Shown here one piece after another: positions 1 to 11,111 of a stretch of DNA of 64,000 nucleotides; position 1 is the first letter of the stretch, and each line of letters starts with the position of its first letter. The notes beneath the pieces are model-generated. The model was given only the letters and a program-made list of their open reading frames with translations, was not told the DNA's origin and ran no database searches. The translations under genes and the position numbers were made by a program. Origin of the DNA: Lunularia cruciata (Eukaryota; Streptophyta; Marchantiopsida; Lunulariales; Lunulariaceae); NCBI GenBank assembly GCA_948567375.1, contig OX419758.1:66865965-66929964 (forward strand), in the 5' to 3' direction.

Positions 1-107
1 TAGCGGCGGGGGAATATGTAACAATATGGAGTTTAGCGATGAAGTCAATTGGGCTCACGAAGTAACACATAAGAAAAATTAGCCTCGAATATTCCGGAAG
101 TATCTAG

Positions 108-309
108 GAAGCTTCTTGGGAAGCTTCCCGGTTAGCTTAGCTTGCATCTTAAGTAAGTAGCTTCTAGAAGAAAGCTTCTAGAAGCTTCCAACTAGCTTAG
201 CTTGCATGCCAAGTAGGCGGCTTCTAGAAGGAAGCTTCTTGAGAAGCTTCCTAGTTAACTTGGCTTGCACTCTAAGAAAGCGGCTAAAGGAAGCTTCTTG
301 AGAAGCTTC
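108..309 (+). promoter_or_regulatory. Heat-shock-element-like cluster in LTR E
   Basis: GAAGCTTC or TTCTAGAA palindromes occur at 108-115, 120-127, 162-169, 222-229, 231-238, 243-250, 290-297 and 302-309. At 176-188 three units are in the phased form TTCnnGAAnnTTC, a perfect trimeric heat shock element. The cluster lies directly upstream of the TATA box. Heat-shock transcription factors bind alternating nGAAn units, so heat-inducible transcription of this LTR is a reasonable inference. The opposite-strand copy keeps the same kind of cluster. Confidence 0.65.
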
Positions 310-330
310 TCAAGGGCCTTGTATGCTACC

Positions 331-338
331 TATAAATA
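331..338 (+). promoter_or_regulatory. TATA box of LTR E
   Basis: TATAAATA lies 22 bp downstream of the last GAAGCTTC palindrome. The inverted copy has the same octamer at 58412-58419 on the minus strand, again just downstream of its palindrome cluster. This is the likely core promoter, placing U3 at about 17-365. Confidence 0.7.
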
Positions 339-494
339 CCAAAGCCAAAGCTCATGCTAGGCATTCGGAGTTTTCCCTCATTCAAGTGTCCCAATGTGAG
401 TTTCCATTCTCCTATTTCTCTCCTCGGATTCGGTCTTTTACACCCTCGAATAACTTTGCAAGGTAGCCCTTATAGAGCACCAAAAGCATCAAAC

Positions 495-1250
495 TGTAAT
501 ACTCTGAGGATAGGAGACCTGAAGAGAGACACACCATGAGAAACACACACTTTCACACTCAAACTCCGATGCCCCAAAGGAGCACCTTCTCTTTATTATT
601 TAGGCAAAGCGGATCTCCTTCAATGAAGCTCCACCATAAGATTAGGTACATAGATAGGTGACATGTCAGCAAGATCCACCCTTGGATTACTTACTTGGAT
701 GGATGACATGTTGGTCCTGGTCATATATGGTTGTTCAAACAAGCTTTGACCGGAGGGAATCTTTTAGGGAATCTTCTTGTAGGAATCTCAGAATCACGTG
801 GGTGAGGTACCATTGGAAAGCTCTCGATGAGAAAAATCAGGGGGGAGGAAAGGCGAGCCTTTCCTCTATTGGGGGGGGGGAATTGCACATTTTCAAGGCC
901 TAATTCATCCATTTAGGCCTCCGAAATTGCCTTCAAAGATTTCAGGCATATTTTGATTCCAACTCTATCAGTAGAAGTCGCCTTTTGGTGAAACCTCTTT
1001 CTGATCTATTTAGTCCATCCTATGTAAAATTCTTCCTGATGTTACCAACCCGATTCTCACCTTCAAATGATATGTCTAGCTATTGGTTCCAAGGTTTTCA
1101 AATCTATTTTGGTTTTTTGCCCTATAAGTAGAAGTACCCTTTTGGTGATACTTCTATCTGATCTATTTTGACCATCATGTGTAATATCATTCTAGATATT
1201 ACCAAACCAAATTTCACATCTAGATCATATGGCTAGCTCTTGGTATTACA
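495..1250 (-). repeat. 3' LTR of chromovirus 1
   Basis: A 756-bp direct repeat of 6343-7099, starting TGTAATACTC and ending GGTATTACA on the plus strand. The two copies differ by scattered substitutions and small indels. Each contains a run of G (about 870 and 6720), differing slightly in length. TSD base CAAAC abuts it on the left. Confidence 0.93.
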
Positions 1251-1265
1251 AACCTCCCTCCTTTT
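1251..1265 (-). other. Polypurine tract of chromovirus 1
   Basis: On the minus strand the 15 bases before the 3' LTR are almost all purines (AAAAGGAGGGAGG core). This is where plus-strand DNA synthesis is primed. Confidence 0.8.
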
Positions 1266-1347
1266 AAGACGCAATGTCCTCGTTGTGCAACTATTGCTCA
1301 AAAGCTTGCACCAACACCGGTGCATGTGTCAAATTGGCAGCGGGTTC

Positions 1348-1722
1348 CTAGGTTGCTTCAAAGAGGGGGTAACCATTCCACTGGACAAGATAATCCACCC
1401 ATGGATGACGAGTACGACGCATGCGTTTTTGGAGAATACACTCCACTTCATATTCCTCGTTGCTATCAACGAGTGTCAGGCAAGGTCGAATGTCTTGTGT
1501 GGAATGACCCAAGCCTGATCGGGGAGCATATCTACATAGGAGGGAAACATGGAACACTAGATGGATCTTCATGTGTGGTGGTAGCTCAAGGTGATAGGCC
1601 ACAGCGCTGACTCGACGGAGAATTGAGAAAGGCCCAATAAAACGAGGTTTGAGCTTACAAGGTCCCACTAATGTGAGGTTGGTTGTCGATAGCCACACCT
1701 GATCCCCAACATTGAACTCCAT
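1348..1722 (-). pseudogene. Integrase C-terminus with chromodomain, chromovirus 1
   Basis: A 124-codon open stretch. The first half has the GPF/Y-type module (RFIGPFSILRRV, then YHLELPPHMKIHLVFHVSLL). The last part is a chromodomain: EEYEVECIL at the start, then DYLVQWNGYP and ATWE, which match the conserved ExxxE-IL, YLVKWxGY and TWEP blocks. Chromodomains in these integrases read methylated histone H3 and steer integration to heterochromatin. The frame is lost just after TWE close to the polypurine tract, so the tail may be short or mutated. It continues the integrase region upstream at 1800-2600. Confidence 0.85.
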
Positions 1723-1799
1723 GTGTCTACGGTGTGCATCAGCATACTACTTTTGGCAATTTTGTGCAATCTATAATTTGTGCTTTGCGCTCTCCCCCC

Positions 1800-2600
1800 C
1801 GTGTTGGATTCTAGAAATAAATGTGTTGACTGTATCGACCTTGGTAGCCACCGGACGGATCTTCATCAAGCTGAAAGGTGTGAAGGGATGCTCCCCATAC
1901 ATGAGAAAGAACGGAGTGACCTAGGTGGATGCATTCACTGAATTTTTGTAAGCGAATTCCACCAACGGGAGTAGGGTGTCCCACCTCCCTTGCTCTTCTA
2001 AGGTGAAGCCGCGTAACATGTCTTCAATAGTGCGATTAGCCCGCTCTGTTTGTCCATCTGTTTGTGGGTGGTAAGCTGTGGACATGGCCAACTTGGTTTC
2101 AAAGAAACCAAAGAGGGTGTGCTAAAATAAATTGGTGAATTGAGTACCCCTATCGGTGATGAGTACTTGAGACAAGCCATGGTGAGAGAAGACTGCATCT
2201 AAGTATAATTGAGCAAGTTGTGGAGCAGTCACCTCCTTTGTGGTAGGGTGTACATGAAATCATTTTGCTGAGCCGGTCCACAAAGACCACGATGGAGTTG
2301 AATCTAGACGTGGTCTTGGGTAAATCACAGACAAGATCCATACACACCTATTCCCAACGTTGTGTAGGAGTGGGGAGAGGTTGCAAGAGAGTGGGGAGAG
2401 GAGCTTGATTAGAAGCTTTGTTTTGTTGACAAAGTAAGCAACTGCGCACATAGTCCATCACATTGTTGCTTATCTTGGGCTAATAGTAATGGCGCTGGAC
2501 TGCATCCAAGGTCTTGTCCACTCCAACATGACATGCAATGGCCAAATCATGACATTCCGGGAGAATGGTGGTGTGCAATTTTGGGACATTTGGAATTCAT
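1800..2600 (-). pseudogene. Integrase zinc-binding and catalytic core, chromovirus 1
   Basis: Translating the minus strand in mixed frames gives an HHCC zinc domain (CHDLAIACH followed by CLLCQ, about 2420-2560), then the core with the first Asp in MDLVCDLP, the second in ITDRGTQF, and the Glu in [12 protein letters not shown] after YHPQTDGQ. These are the D,D(35)E residues of retroviral-type integrases. Several stops and frame changes interrupt it (for example about 2120 and 2350), so no full protein can be made. The chromodomain tail follows at 1348-1722. Confidence 0.8.
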
Positions 2601-2839
2601 AATCTGCCATCACAAAAGGTGAGTCCTTGGGTGCTGGTGATGCCTTTGGATGATTGCCCTTCTACAATTTGTGGATCAGTTTTTGTAGCCGCCAAAATCT
2701 CTAGCCAGAATTAAGGGTTAATCTGAACCTCTACCACCAAGTTGTTTGCCATTAGCATGCGGGTGAATGCATCTGCAAGTTGCTTCTTACCTTCAACGTA
2801 GGTGATTGTCATGTTGAAGCGTTGTCGCCACTCTGCCCA

Positions 2840-4110
2840 TCAAATCTGGCAACGAGATAGATCCTTCTGCATCTTGAGGTAGACTAGGGATTTGTGGTCT
2901 ATCTCTACCACAAATGCCTTCTCGCTCAGATAGTGCTTCCAATGCTTGGTTGCTAGGATGATGGCCAACTCTTCTTGTTCTGTGGTGTGGTAGTTACGCT
3001 CTGCCGGTAACAACTTTCGGGAGAAATAGCAATGGGATGCCATCCATTATGCCACTCTTGTTGTAGGACTGCTTTGATTGCTATGCATGATGCATTTGTA
3101 GCCAACTTGATTGGACATTTTGGGTCATACCACTTCAAGATTGGTGCATGTAGCAAGGCGGCTTTCAATTCTTGAAAGGTCAACTCTTGTGCGGTTCTCC
3201 ATGTCCACTTCTTCCCCTTGCCAAGCAGTGCTGTTAAAGTCTGTGCAACCTTGGAGAAGTCCTTGAAAAATTGACGATAGAATCCCGTCAAACCCAAGAA
3301 GTTCTTGAGTTGAGTCTGATCTTCTGGGGCACTCCATTTTTGAATGACCTCTATTTTATCTGTCAATACTTGAATACCCTCTGCACTTACTCTATGCCCC
3401 AAGTAGTCTACTTCAGACTTGCCAAACTCACACTTTGAGATTTTGGCATACAATCGATTCTGTCTTAGAATCTAGAGGACTTCTTGTAGATGCTATTTGT
3501 GTTCCGTCATCATGCTATTGTATACTAAGATGTCATCAAGGAAGATGATGACAGAATTATCCAAATATGGACAAAATATGTCATTCACTAGACTCATGAA
3601 AGTGGCAGGTGCGTTGGTGAGACCAAAAGGCATCACGAGATACTCAAAGTGGCCATACTTGGTTCAAAAGGCAATCTTGTACACATCTTCCTCTGCAATT
3701 TGGATTTGATTGTAATTGCTCCGCAAATCTAGTTTGGTGAAGTGTCTTGCTCCATTGAGTTGATCAAATAGATCATCCATGCGAGGTAAGGGGTATTTGT
3801 TCTTCACTGTTTGTTGATTGAGACCCCGATAGTCAATGCACATGTGCATTGTACCGTCTTTCTTCTTCACAAACAAGACCGAAGCTCCATATGGTGATAC
3901 ACTAGGTTGGATGAACCCTTTTTGCAGCATATCCTCAATTTGATTCTTGCACTCCTCCAACTCATGAGGTGATAGGCAATATGGGGCCTTACAAGGAGGT
4001 GTCTTCCTCGGGAGTGTCTCAATTTTATGATCTACTCTCCTTTTTGGTGGTAGTCCTGAGGGTAGACCATCAGGAAAGACATCTTGAAACTCATTTATGA
4101 TATCCTTCAA
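2840..4110 (-). pseudogene. Reverse transcriptase and RNase H, chromovirus 1
   Basis: The segment 4110-3664 gives the RT N-terminal blocks: [33 protein letters not shown] and [13 protein letters not shown]. The catalytic box reads FLDDILVY at about 3520-3560. The stretch 3453-2953 holds the RT thumb (CEFGKSEVDYLGH, FLGLTGFYRQF) and the start of RNase H, where the catalytic Asp block reads LATNASCIA, that is, Asp replaced by Asn. RNase H continues to 2840 with EEELAI-like and DHKSL blocks. There are frameshifts at about 3650, 3460 and 3050. Confidence 0.85.
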
Positions 4111-4229
4111 TTTCTCAAGAATTTGTCCCTTGAGTTGTGCACTCTAGACTTCTCTTATTAGACCCATGAAACACCTATCAGTCTTATAGATAGTTGTTGT
4201 CCCTATGACATAGAGAGGCAATTCTTGCC

Positions 4230-4600
4230 TATGTGATTTTTCTTTAACCCCAATGATCTACCATTGGTGGGTTCTCCCTACTTTCTTCCTCCAATCTACC
4301 ATAAGGTTGTAATGCTCCATCCATGGCATACCTAAGATTGCATCATAATGAGCTAATTGTAATCACCACTCAATTGCTTCTTGATATTTTCCTATAGAGA
4401 GTGTTACCCGCCTGGGTAATGATTCAATCCTCTCTGTTTGTCCATTAGGTAACTCTACTTCTTCACTCTCATCTCTCTATAGATCCATTCCCAATCTTAT
4501 TGCAATAAAGCGAGATAGGAAATTCTCTATGGCTACCGGATCTATTAATACTCTCACTTGATTGCCTTCAATCAATTGTGTGGTTGCCTTTTGGTACCTT
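4230..4600 (-). pseudogene. Aspartic protease relic, chromovirus 1
   Basis: A minus-strand reading of about 4510-4560 gives VLIDPVAIENFLS, aligned with the usual VLIDSGATxNFIS of Gypsy proteases. The catalytic Asp is present, but the following Ser-Gly is Pro-Val. About 40 codons on, YDAILGMPWMEHYN matches the second conserved block (DVILGMDWL). It lies between gag and RT as expected. Stops at about 4480, 4370 and 4260. Confidence 0.65.
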
Positions 4601-4699
4601 TGTGCGCTTGTCTTCTTCCTTCCCTTGCTTTTTTGCTTCCTTATTGAGCCAATAAGGCTGCGGGGTACATTTAATGGCGATCTTTGTTTTTCAAAGTGA

Positions 4700-5690
4700 T
4701 TTCAACCACCTCCTCTTCAATGCGTCTCTCCATGTTGTTCAAAGATCACTTGTATGAAGGTCGAGGGCCTTTGGGAAGTCGATCACAATAGTTGGTAGAT
4801 ATATGCCCAATACGACCACAATTGTAATAACGGTGTTATTATCCTCAAGTTTCTTCTCCTCGTGGGACTCTATCTCTCCATTCTTCTACCCGTTCCCATT
4901 CTCCTTGAAGTGGTCATGCTCCTTGGTCTCAAAATCAAAGGTTACCCAGTTCCATTGGTACTAGTCCACCCATGGGTGGCATTTCTGAACAATAATGTTG
5001 AGGTGGAACTACTCCTTCACCTCCACCTAATGCTCTTGCTATTCTTTGCACACAAGCAATGGCTTCAAATATCGTGCGAGGATTTTGTACCATGACTTCT
5101 TGGTGAACCTGCTCCTTCAACCCTCATTTGAAATTGTCAAGAGCCTCTGTTGGACTCATGTCGGTTATTGCGACTTGTAGATCCAGAAATGCCTCCACAT
5201 ACTCTTGTATGTTGTTCTTGTGTTTTAATCCCCATAGTCGGATCCGGGCCATCTGCATAGAATCCACCAATTGGAAATTCTTTAGCAATCCTTCTTGCAT
5301 TACTGTCTATGTGACCTCTCTTCTCTTGGCCAACATGGATCATTCCCAAGCGTCATACCATGTGAGGGCTTTATCGGTCAAGTACCCACATGCAAACACG
5401 CATGCAGCATGCTCGGTGATCTTGGTTAAGAACAACCAAAAATATCGATTCATTCTCAAGATCCAATTCTCCACTACTCCCATCGTACACTGCTCCTTGT
5501 AAGACTCAATGTTGCAGGTCTTCTTCATTCGGAGTAGTAATGTGGCTTCATCATTGATAGGGTTTGTAGGCACGGGTGCCTCTCCAAGTACTTCAGTCGC
5601 AATTATTGGATTCTGATACGGCTCTTCTTCTTGCATTGCTTGATCATTCCTGAGGGTCTGCACTTGACTTTGTAACGACTCCATGGTCAT
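4700..5690 (-). pseudogene. gag, chromovirus 1
   Basis: An open stretch from 5690 reads MTMESLQSQVQTLRND and later WILRMNRYFWL and ALTWYDAWE, the retrotransposon gag core pattern. It continues in other frames with NIQEYVEAFLDLQ and LDNFKxGLKEQVHQEV (about 5300-5100). At about 4785-4835 there is a zinc knuckle with YNCGRIGHISTN, in which the first Cys of C-x2-C is Tyr. Frameshifts lie near 5340 and 5120. Gag forms the virus-like particle and binds RNA. Confidence 0.75.
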
Positions 5691-6329
5691 CTTAATCTCT
5701 CAAAATTTGTTCAACATCCCTTGCATTCCTTGCACTAACTCTTGCAACTACGGATCCATGGTTCTTGTAACACTCGATTGCTATACCCTAAAATTCAATA
5801 GAGAGTTAATATGATCACTCTGGAGGGTGCACAAACTATTGGAACTACCATTGGGACCTCAAAAGCTACCACTCATTGGTAATATTCCTCACCAAAATTC
5901 CTGACCACAAAATCCCTAAACATCACTTTTGGTCTCACTATATAACAAATTTCTACTTGAGTGTTAAAAGAGAAAGGATTTGGGACATTCAAATCCATCA
6001 CAACAAAACGTAAATTTTCAAATCCCACTCTCTATCGTAAATCACTACAAGTAAAATCATTGGGTTTGGCGAATTCATTATTGTATCCATGAACTCTACT
6101 CAGAAGTGAAAAACCAAATACACTCTCACTTGCTCGTGTTGAATTTACATAATCTTGATGTTGAATGGATTCAAGAATGGAAAGCGAGGCACTGCATATT
6201 GTCCTCATGGAGCATCTATTCTATCCTCCTAATCTACCAATTACATCATAATGTCTCTCCTCCAAATTACTTAGTCTTAGTAGCCCATGTTCTTCCAAGA
6301 GAGGTGATCCGCTCTCTTGGACAATACCA

Positions 6330-6341
6330 GCTCTGATACCA
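6330..6341 (-). other. Primer-binding site, tRNA-iMet type
   Basis: Minus strand TGGTATCAGAGC starts one base inside the end of the 5' LTR. This is the standard plant PBS complementary to the 3' end of initiator tRNA-Met. It sets the element's orientation. Confidence 0.95.
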
Positions 6342-6342
6342 T

Positions 6343-7099
6343 TGTAATACTCCGACAATAGGAGACCTGAAGAGAAACACACCATGAGAAACACACACTT
6401 TCACACTAAAACTCCGATGCCCAAAGGAGCACCTTCTCTTTATTATTTAGGCAAAGCGGATCTCCTTCAATGAAGCTCCACCATAGGATTAGGTACATAG
6501 ATAGGTGACATGTCAGCAATCTCCACCCTTGGATTACTTACTTGGATGGGTGACATGTTGGTCCTGGTCCTATCTGGTTGGTCAAACAAGCTTTGACCGG
6601 AGGGAATCTTTTAGGGAATCTTCTTGTAGGAATCTCAGAATCACGTGGGTGAGGTACCATTGGAAAGCTCTCAATGAGACAAAGCAAGGGGGAGGGAAGG
6701 TGAGCTTTTCTTCTGGTAAGGGGGGGGGGAATTTGCACATTTTTGAGGCCTAATTCATCCGTTTAGGCCTCCGAAATTGCCTTCAAAGATTTCAGGCATA
6801 TTTTGATTCCAACTCTATTTGTAGAAGTCACCTTTTGGTGAAACCTCTTTCTGATCTATTCAGTCCATCCTGTATAACATCCTTCTACATGTTACCAACC
6901 CAATTCTCACCTTCAAATGGTATGTCTAGCTATTGGTTCTAAGGTTTCAAATCTATTTTGGTTTGTTGCCCTATAAGTAGAAGTACCCTTTTGGTGATAC
7001 TTCTATCTGATCTATTTTGACCATCATGTGTAACATCATTCTAGATATTACCAAAACAAATTTCACATCTAGATCATATGGCTAGCTCTTGGTATTACA
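6343..7099 (-). repeat. 5' LTR of chromovirus 1
   Basis: A 757-bp copy of 495-1250. TSD base CAAAC follows it at 7100-7104. It joins the PBS at its left edge. Confidence 0.93.
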
Positions 7100-7104
7100 C
7101 AAAC

Positions 7105-7815
7105 ACTCTTGTTTAAAAAGCATCCTATAGTGCCTTACAGCAACCCAACAAATGAACTGATTCTCCCAAGCACTTGCACTCCCATAACTTCAACCTCACC
7201 TACAAGAAGCCCACAACTTACAAGTAAAAGAAAATTGCCGACTACAAGAAGACCTGAAACCTCTTTGATAAATGAGGTGATAGATGAGCATAAGGTGTTA
7301 TATATGAAGGTCCATGACTCTAATATTGCCATAACCATAGAAAGTAGTGTCATCCTAAATTTTCAAATCAACTTAGGCTCCTCTACCAATATAATGACAA
7401 AGGGAGTTATGCAAACATTAGGATTGTAAGGCATGACTAAAATTTTGACCCTCCTTGGAATGGCTGATAAAAGAAGACACTATCCTATTAGGATGTTAAC
7501 AAAGTACCAACACTCATTGGTTAGCAAAAATTTATAGTGGATTACTTGGTCATGGATACCCCTCCTCAGGCACATTTTCAACTGTTGTTGGGAGTCCTAT
7601 GGTTGGTAGATGCGGATGCAATTACTTCATGGAAAATTGTAAAGTTAACTTTTAGGAAGAAGTCAAATCACATTGCTCTTCAATGTACCCTACCAATCAG
7701 AATTCCAATTTGGATTAGGAAGGAAAACCAAGGTTTGAGATTGATGCATGGAACCCCACTTATACTAATAGTGATCAGTAGATTGTGGATATTATTGCTC
7801 ACTATCTATTTATAA
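7105..7815 (+). pseudogene. Element D: decayed Gypsy protease region
   Basis: The first part (7109-7429) is Ser/Thr/Pro-rich, then reads EVIDEHKVLYMKV and NLGSSTNIMTKGVMQTLGL. The latter matches the plant Gypsy protease block D-x-GSSxNxM...LGL, with the catalytic Asp lost (Asn-Leu precedes the Gly). A frame change follows, and 7537-7815 reads VMDTPPQAHFQLLLGVLWLVDADAI, the second protease block (LLLGRPWL). This protease type is like that of the Athila/Tat side of Gypsy. It is much more decayed than the elements around it. Chromovirus 1 sits just upstream. Confidence 0.6.
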
Positions 7816-8283
7816 TTGAGAAAGAGAGGAGTGGTTATGGTGCATCCAAGGTTAGAATGATGATAAACTCATCTGTTCCTCTCCCCACATCACCTACCAA
7901 ACTCATAGTTGTAGTTGATAAACTAGTTGTTGAGACATTTGCACCAATACTTCTCAACATCTTCAACACAAGTCTCAAAAATTCTCACTACAAATCCCAA
8001 GTTACAATATATGCTAGAACACGTGCATATTAACTTGTCCTCTTTCTACTTCTAGATCAAGGATAATATAAGCTTTCAAGATGATAGAACCAATGATGAA
8101 TGTTTCCACCTCACTGACAATCTTGCAAATGATACTATCATTCCCAAGGATTAAAAAATAGACTTCCTGTGGGATGACAAGACTTCCTAAGCAAGTTCTG
8201 GAGAGACATGCTTGTAGAATGCAATGTGTGGGATGCAAGGTATGAATGATGTGGGAAACTCTCCAAACCACACCATTGCTACC

Positions 8284-9461
8284 ACCACCAAAAAATCATC
8301 CCAAAGAGAAATACAAAAGAGTGTGAAGTTCATCAGACCATACCAATCCAAAATTGCCTCACTACTTTTGAGACAAACCTCCAAAACATGCAGCAGAGAC
8401 AATTTGTGTACAATTCTAGGTCATGGATAAAGTCAAGATCTAAATATCTCCCATGAAAAAGAGGCTCCTAAATATGTTTGGTTGAATACCAATGTGGACA
8501 TATGATACCTACATTTTTCATTTTTGACGAGTTTTGAAGAAAAAGTTCATTGTTGAAACAAAATTGAACCCAAGTGGAGAAGAAACTAAGAGAAACATGT
8601 GTTTTGATCCAACCCAAGGAAGTCAAATTTGCATCAAAGGAAGAAGAACTTGGATTGGGTTGAAGGATGGTAGATCCAAAGTAGGGTTACTTTGCATCGG
8701 AATGAAAGTTGTAGGTCAGGATTATTGTAGGGCATGTATCTCAATAACATGTCCAACATGTAATTGAGATAATCCAAATCATGCATGCTATATCTCGTTG
8801 GAAGCATCTCTTTCAAGGCTTATTTTTTTGCCACCAAAATTGCAGATTTTGGAGGTTTGTGACAGAAGTGACAAGCATTTGAAGTTTCTAGAGTATATAT
8901 ATAGAGTAGTTGAGTACTTTGGGTGTATAGACTTTGGGTATAGAGACTTTGGGTGTAGAGACTTTTGATGAGAAGCTACTTTACCTCAAGATAAAGGTGG
9001 CTCAATTTGATGTTGTCAGACATCCAATGTAGGTGACTTTAGGGGTGTTCCTAGAGTCATCCAAGGAAGTTTGAGTAGGGAAAGAAGAAAGTGTTAGGAT
9101 ACCTATGACCTTAATTTCAATTCAGACTCAAGATAGGATAGAAATAGAAGAGGAAATTGTAGTAGTGGATGAACCCAAAGTGTAGGAGACAAGGAAGAAG
9201 AAGGCAAAGGATAGAGAATTGAACAATCTTCCCAATCTTGCAACCACCAAGAAAATCATCCCAAAGAGAAATGCAAAAGAGTAAGAAGTCTATTAGACCA
9301 TACCCAATTCAAAATTGCCACACTACTTTCAAGACAAACCTCCAAAACACACAACAAACACAATCCATTTACAATTCCAGGTCATGGACAAAGTCAAAGA
9401 TGTAGATATCTCCCATGAAAACAAGGCTTTTAGTATGTCCGGTTGAATACCAATGTAGGCA
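8284..9461. repeat. Imperfect direct repeat of about 218 bp (8284-8501 and 9243-9461)
   Basis: Both copies begin ACCACCAA and share CATCCCAAAGAGAAAT, CAAACCTCCAAAACA and GGTTGAATACCAATGT in order. The second copy leads straight into an RT-like stretch, the first does not. The 740 bp between them have no recognisable coding sequence, but include ATATATATAG at about 8897 and short repeats of ACTTTGGGT at 8918-8968. This may be an insertion or a duplication within element D. Confidence 0.6.
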
Positions 9462-9900
9462 CTAGCAAGCATCCTATATATCAAGAACTCTTTCAAAAAT
9501 TTAGAGATGTCTTTGCCTATCATTATATAGAACTGATAAGATGTGAAACCTTAAACATGTTAGCATCACATATTGCTATGTATAGATGCTATTTCCGTTT
9601 GATCTAAACCATATAGATTGAACCCCATCTACTTCTGAAAGGTACAAGAGGAACTAAACAAATTGCTTAATTGTAGGTTCATCTATCTTGTAGGTGAAAT
9701 TGAGTGGGCATTGCCAATCCTAGTAGTCCCAAAATAGCTATGGGAAAAGTAAGGATTGGCATGGATTCCACAAACTGAATCCCTAGATTATACCTACCCT
9801 TTCCTAGAATTCTCGCCCCACATTTCAAACATTGGAATACAAGTGGTACTCATGAAAGACATATTCAAAAGCTTTTATAGGAGCTTTCTCTATCCAACAA
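9462..9900 (+). pseudogene. Element D: reverse transcriptase relic
   Basis: Read in mixed frames, the stretch gives YQELFQKFRDVFAYHYIEL (about 9475-9530), the pre-RT block of plant Gypsy polyproteins, then NKLLNCRFIYLVGEIEWALPILVVPK (about 9660-9730) and YTYPFLE-like residues before 9810. These match the FIxPV...SPIVVVPKK...YPLP order of RT. Frames change several times and the catalytic box is not seen. It belongs with the protease relic upstream. Confidence 0.5.
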
Positions 9901-11107
9901 CTCACAATGATAAGGATAGTTCCAAGAAATGATTGCCATTACAATTGTAACAAGACTCATTCAAGGAAAAGATGTCACCACACATGGGATGCTTTGGGTG
10001 CTAACATGAAATAGTACCAAGCAGAATATGACCCTTCATATCCAATTGACAGGCAACATGTTTTGCATGGAAAATTTAAATGATTTTAGGAAGGTGCGAC
10101 GTTTGACAAGGACCTGATTCCAACAAAACCCCCAAGGAACTCAAGTCACTACCATTTTGTTATTTACAAATCTTGAGTAGTGAAAATCTTGAATCTTGCA
10201 TGAGCTAGAATGTAAGAATTCAAATGTTTGAGAAAAGTCACTATGGGAAAGTAGACCAGACAAAGAAAATCAGTTGTAGGAACAAAGTTGTGAAAGGAGG
10301 AATTGGGAAATACATGCAAGAACTTGGGTTGAAAGTGATTGCAAGAGCTCTCTTAGACCAATAAGACCAAACAAGACAAGAAATTATTGCTACTCTTACT
10401 TGGGAACTGAGTTCCTTAGCCGACAACTAGCACAAGGATAGAGCAACATTGACTAACACCCTCAAAAGGGTTTACAAACAAAATTTTAGGATTAGAAAGC
10501 TATGCTAACCAAAAGCAAGTTAGAGAGAGGTTATTAGCAAGGGAAAGAGAAATCCTAAGAGACAACAACAACGTGGCACCACAAAAGAACACCAAACAAG
10601 AGATGCAAATCTACATTCAATCTGGCTACTTGTGCAACTTTAACAATGTAGATCTTGCAATAAAGGAGAATATGGAGGATTGAAAGCTTTAGAACTTTGT
10701 AGCCCATAAGTTCTCTTTGCCAATAGGAGAAGAGCTCCCAAGGATTTTAGCAATTGTAGAAAAAATCCAAGTAGAGTCCAAAGTAATACACATATACTTG
10801 TTCCCATACTAGGTGACTCCAAAAGTTTTGTTGCAATTCCTATCACAAAGGATATAATATGGGATGTATTCTCACAAGGAATGAGGGATGGACAATATTC
10901 TCTTAGCTTGGAGGGAATTTTGTCTAAGCCCACAACACTTATTAGGGCTTCTATTTCTAAACACTATTGATGGTCTTGCAAAAATCATGAATAAAATGGG
11001 TTCCCAATGGCTATAATCACACATCTACCTCTTTTCTATGCCATGAATAATTTTTATTGGCTCAAAGGTAGGCAAGAAAATTCATCCTTTTTGAGTGAAT
11101 CAATAGT
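9901..11107. other. No recognisable gene; old repeat-derived DNA
   Basis: Short open stretches occur on both strands but none shows a family motif. On the plus strand 10230-10640 gives a Lys/Arg-rich, possibly coiled reading with stops. It may be the decayed end of element D. The last bases (GGAC at 11108-11111) are the target site of A1. Confidence 0.4.
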
Positions 11108-11111
11108 GGAC

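Larger units (their letters stand above)
17..442 (+). repeat. LTR of chromovirus family E, left copy (3' LTR of an element off the left edge)
   Basis: The sequence starts TGTAACAATATGG and ends TTTTACA, giving TG...CA termini. It matches, in opposite orientation, the LTR at 58309-58732 over its whole length (426 and 424 bp). Bases 1-16 are purine-rich with a run of five G and look like the polypurine tract that precedes a 3' LTR, so the body of this element should lie to the left of the window. The LTR holds a cluster of GAAGCTTC palindromes and a TATA box. Bases 443-494 between it and the next element are too short to assign. Confidence 0.85.
495..7099 (-). mobile_element. Complete but mutated Ty3/Gypsy chromovirus (element 1)
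   Basis: A 6605-bp element read on the minus strand. It has two LTRs (495-1250 and 6343-7099) with TGTAATAC/GTATTACA ends, a tRNA-iMet primer-binding site next to the right LTR and a polypurine tract next to the left one. It is flanked by a perfect 5-bp target duplication CAAAC at 490-494 and 7100-7104. The order gag, protease, RT, RNase H, integrase, chromodomain is that of chromoviruses. Every gene carries stops or frameshifts, so it is a dead copy. The stretch 5700-6329 is an untranslated leader in which I see no gene. It appears to have inserted into the older element D. Confidence 0.93.

Noticed and set aside
10640-10933. 97-codon minus-strand frame with a hydrophobic stretch
   Set aside because: No motif, no copy elsewhere in the window, and the opposite strand is a better candidate for decayed coding sequence.
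11108-11111. GGAC as proof by itself that A1 and A4 pair
   Set aside because: The A3 3' flank also starts GGAC, so four bases alone prove nothing. The pairing rests on the integrase junction and shared LTR variants.
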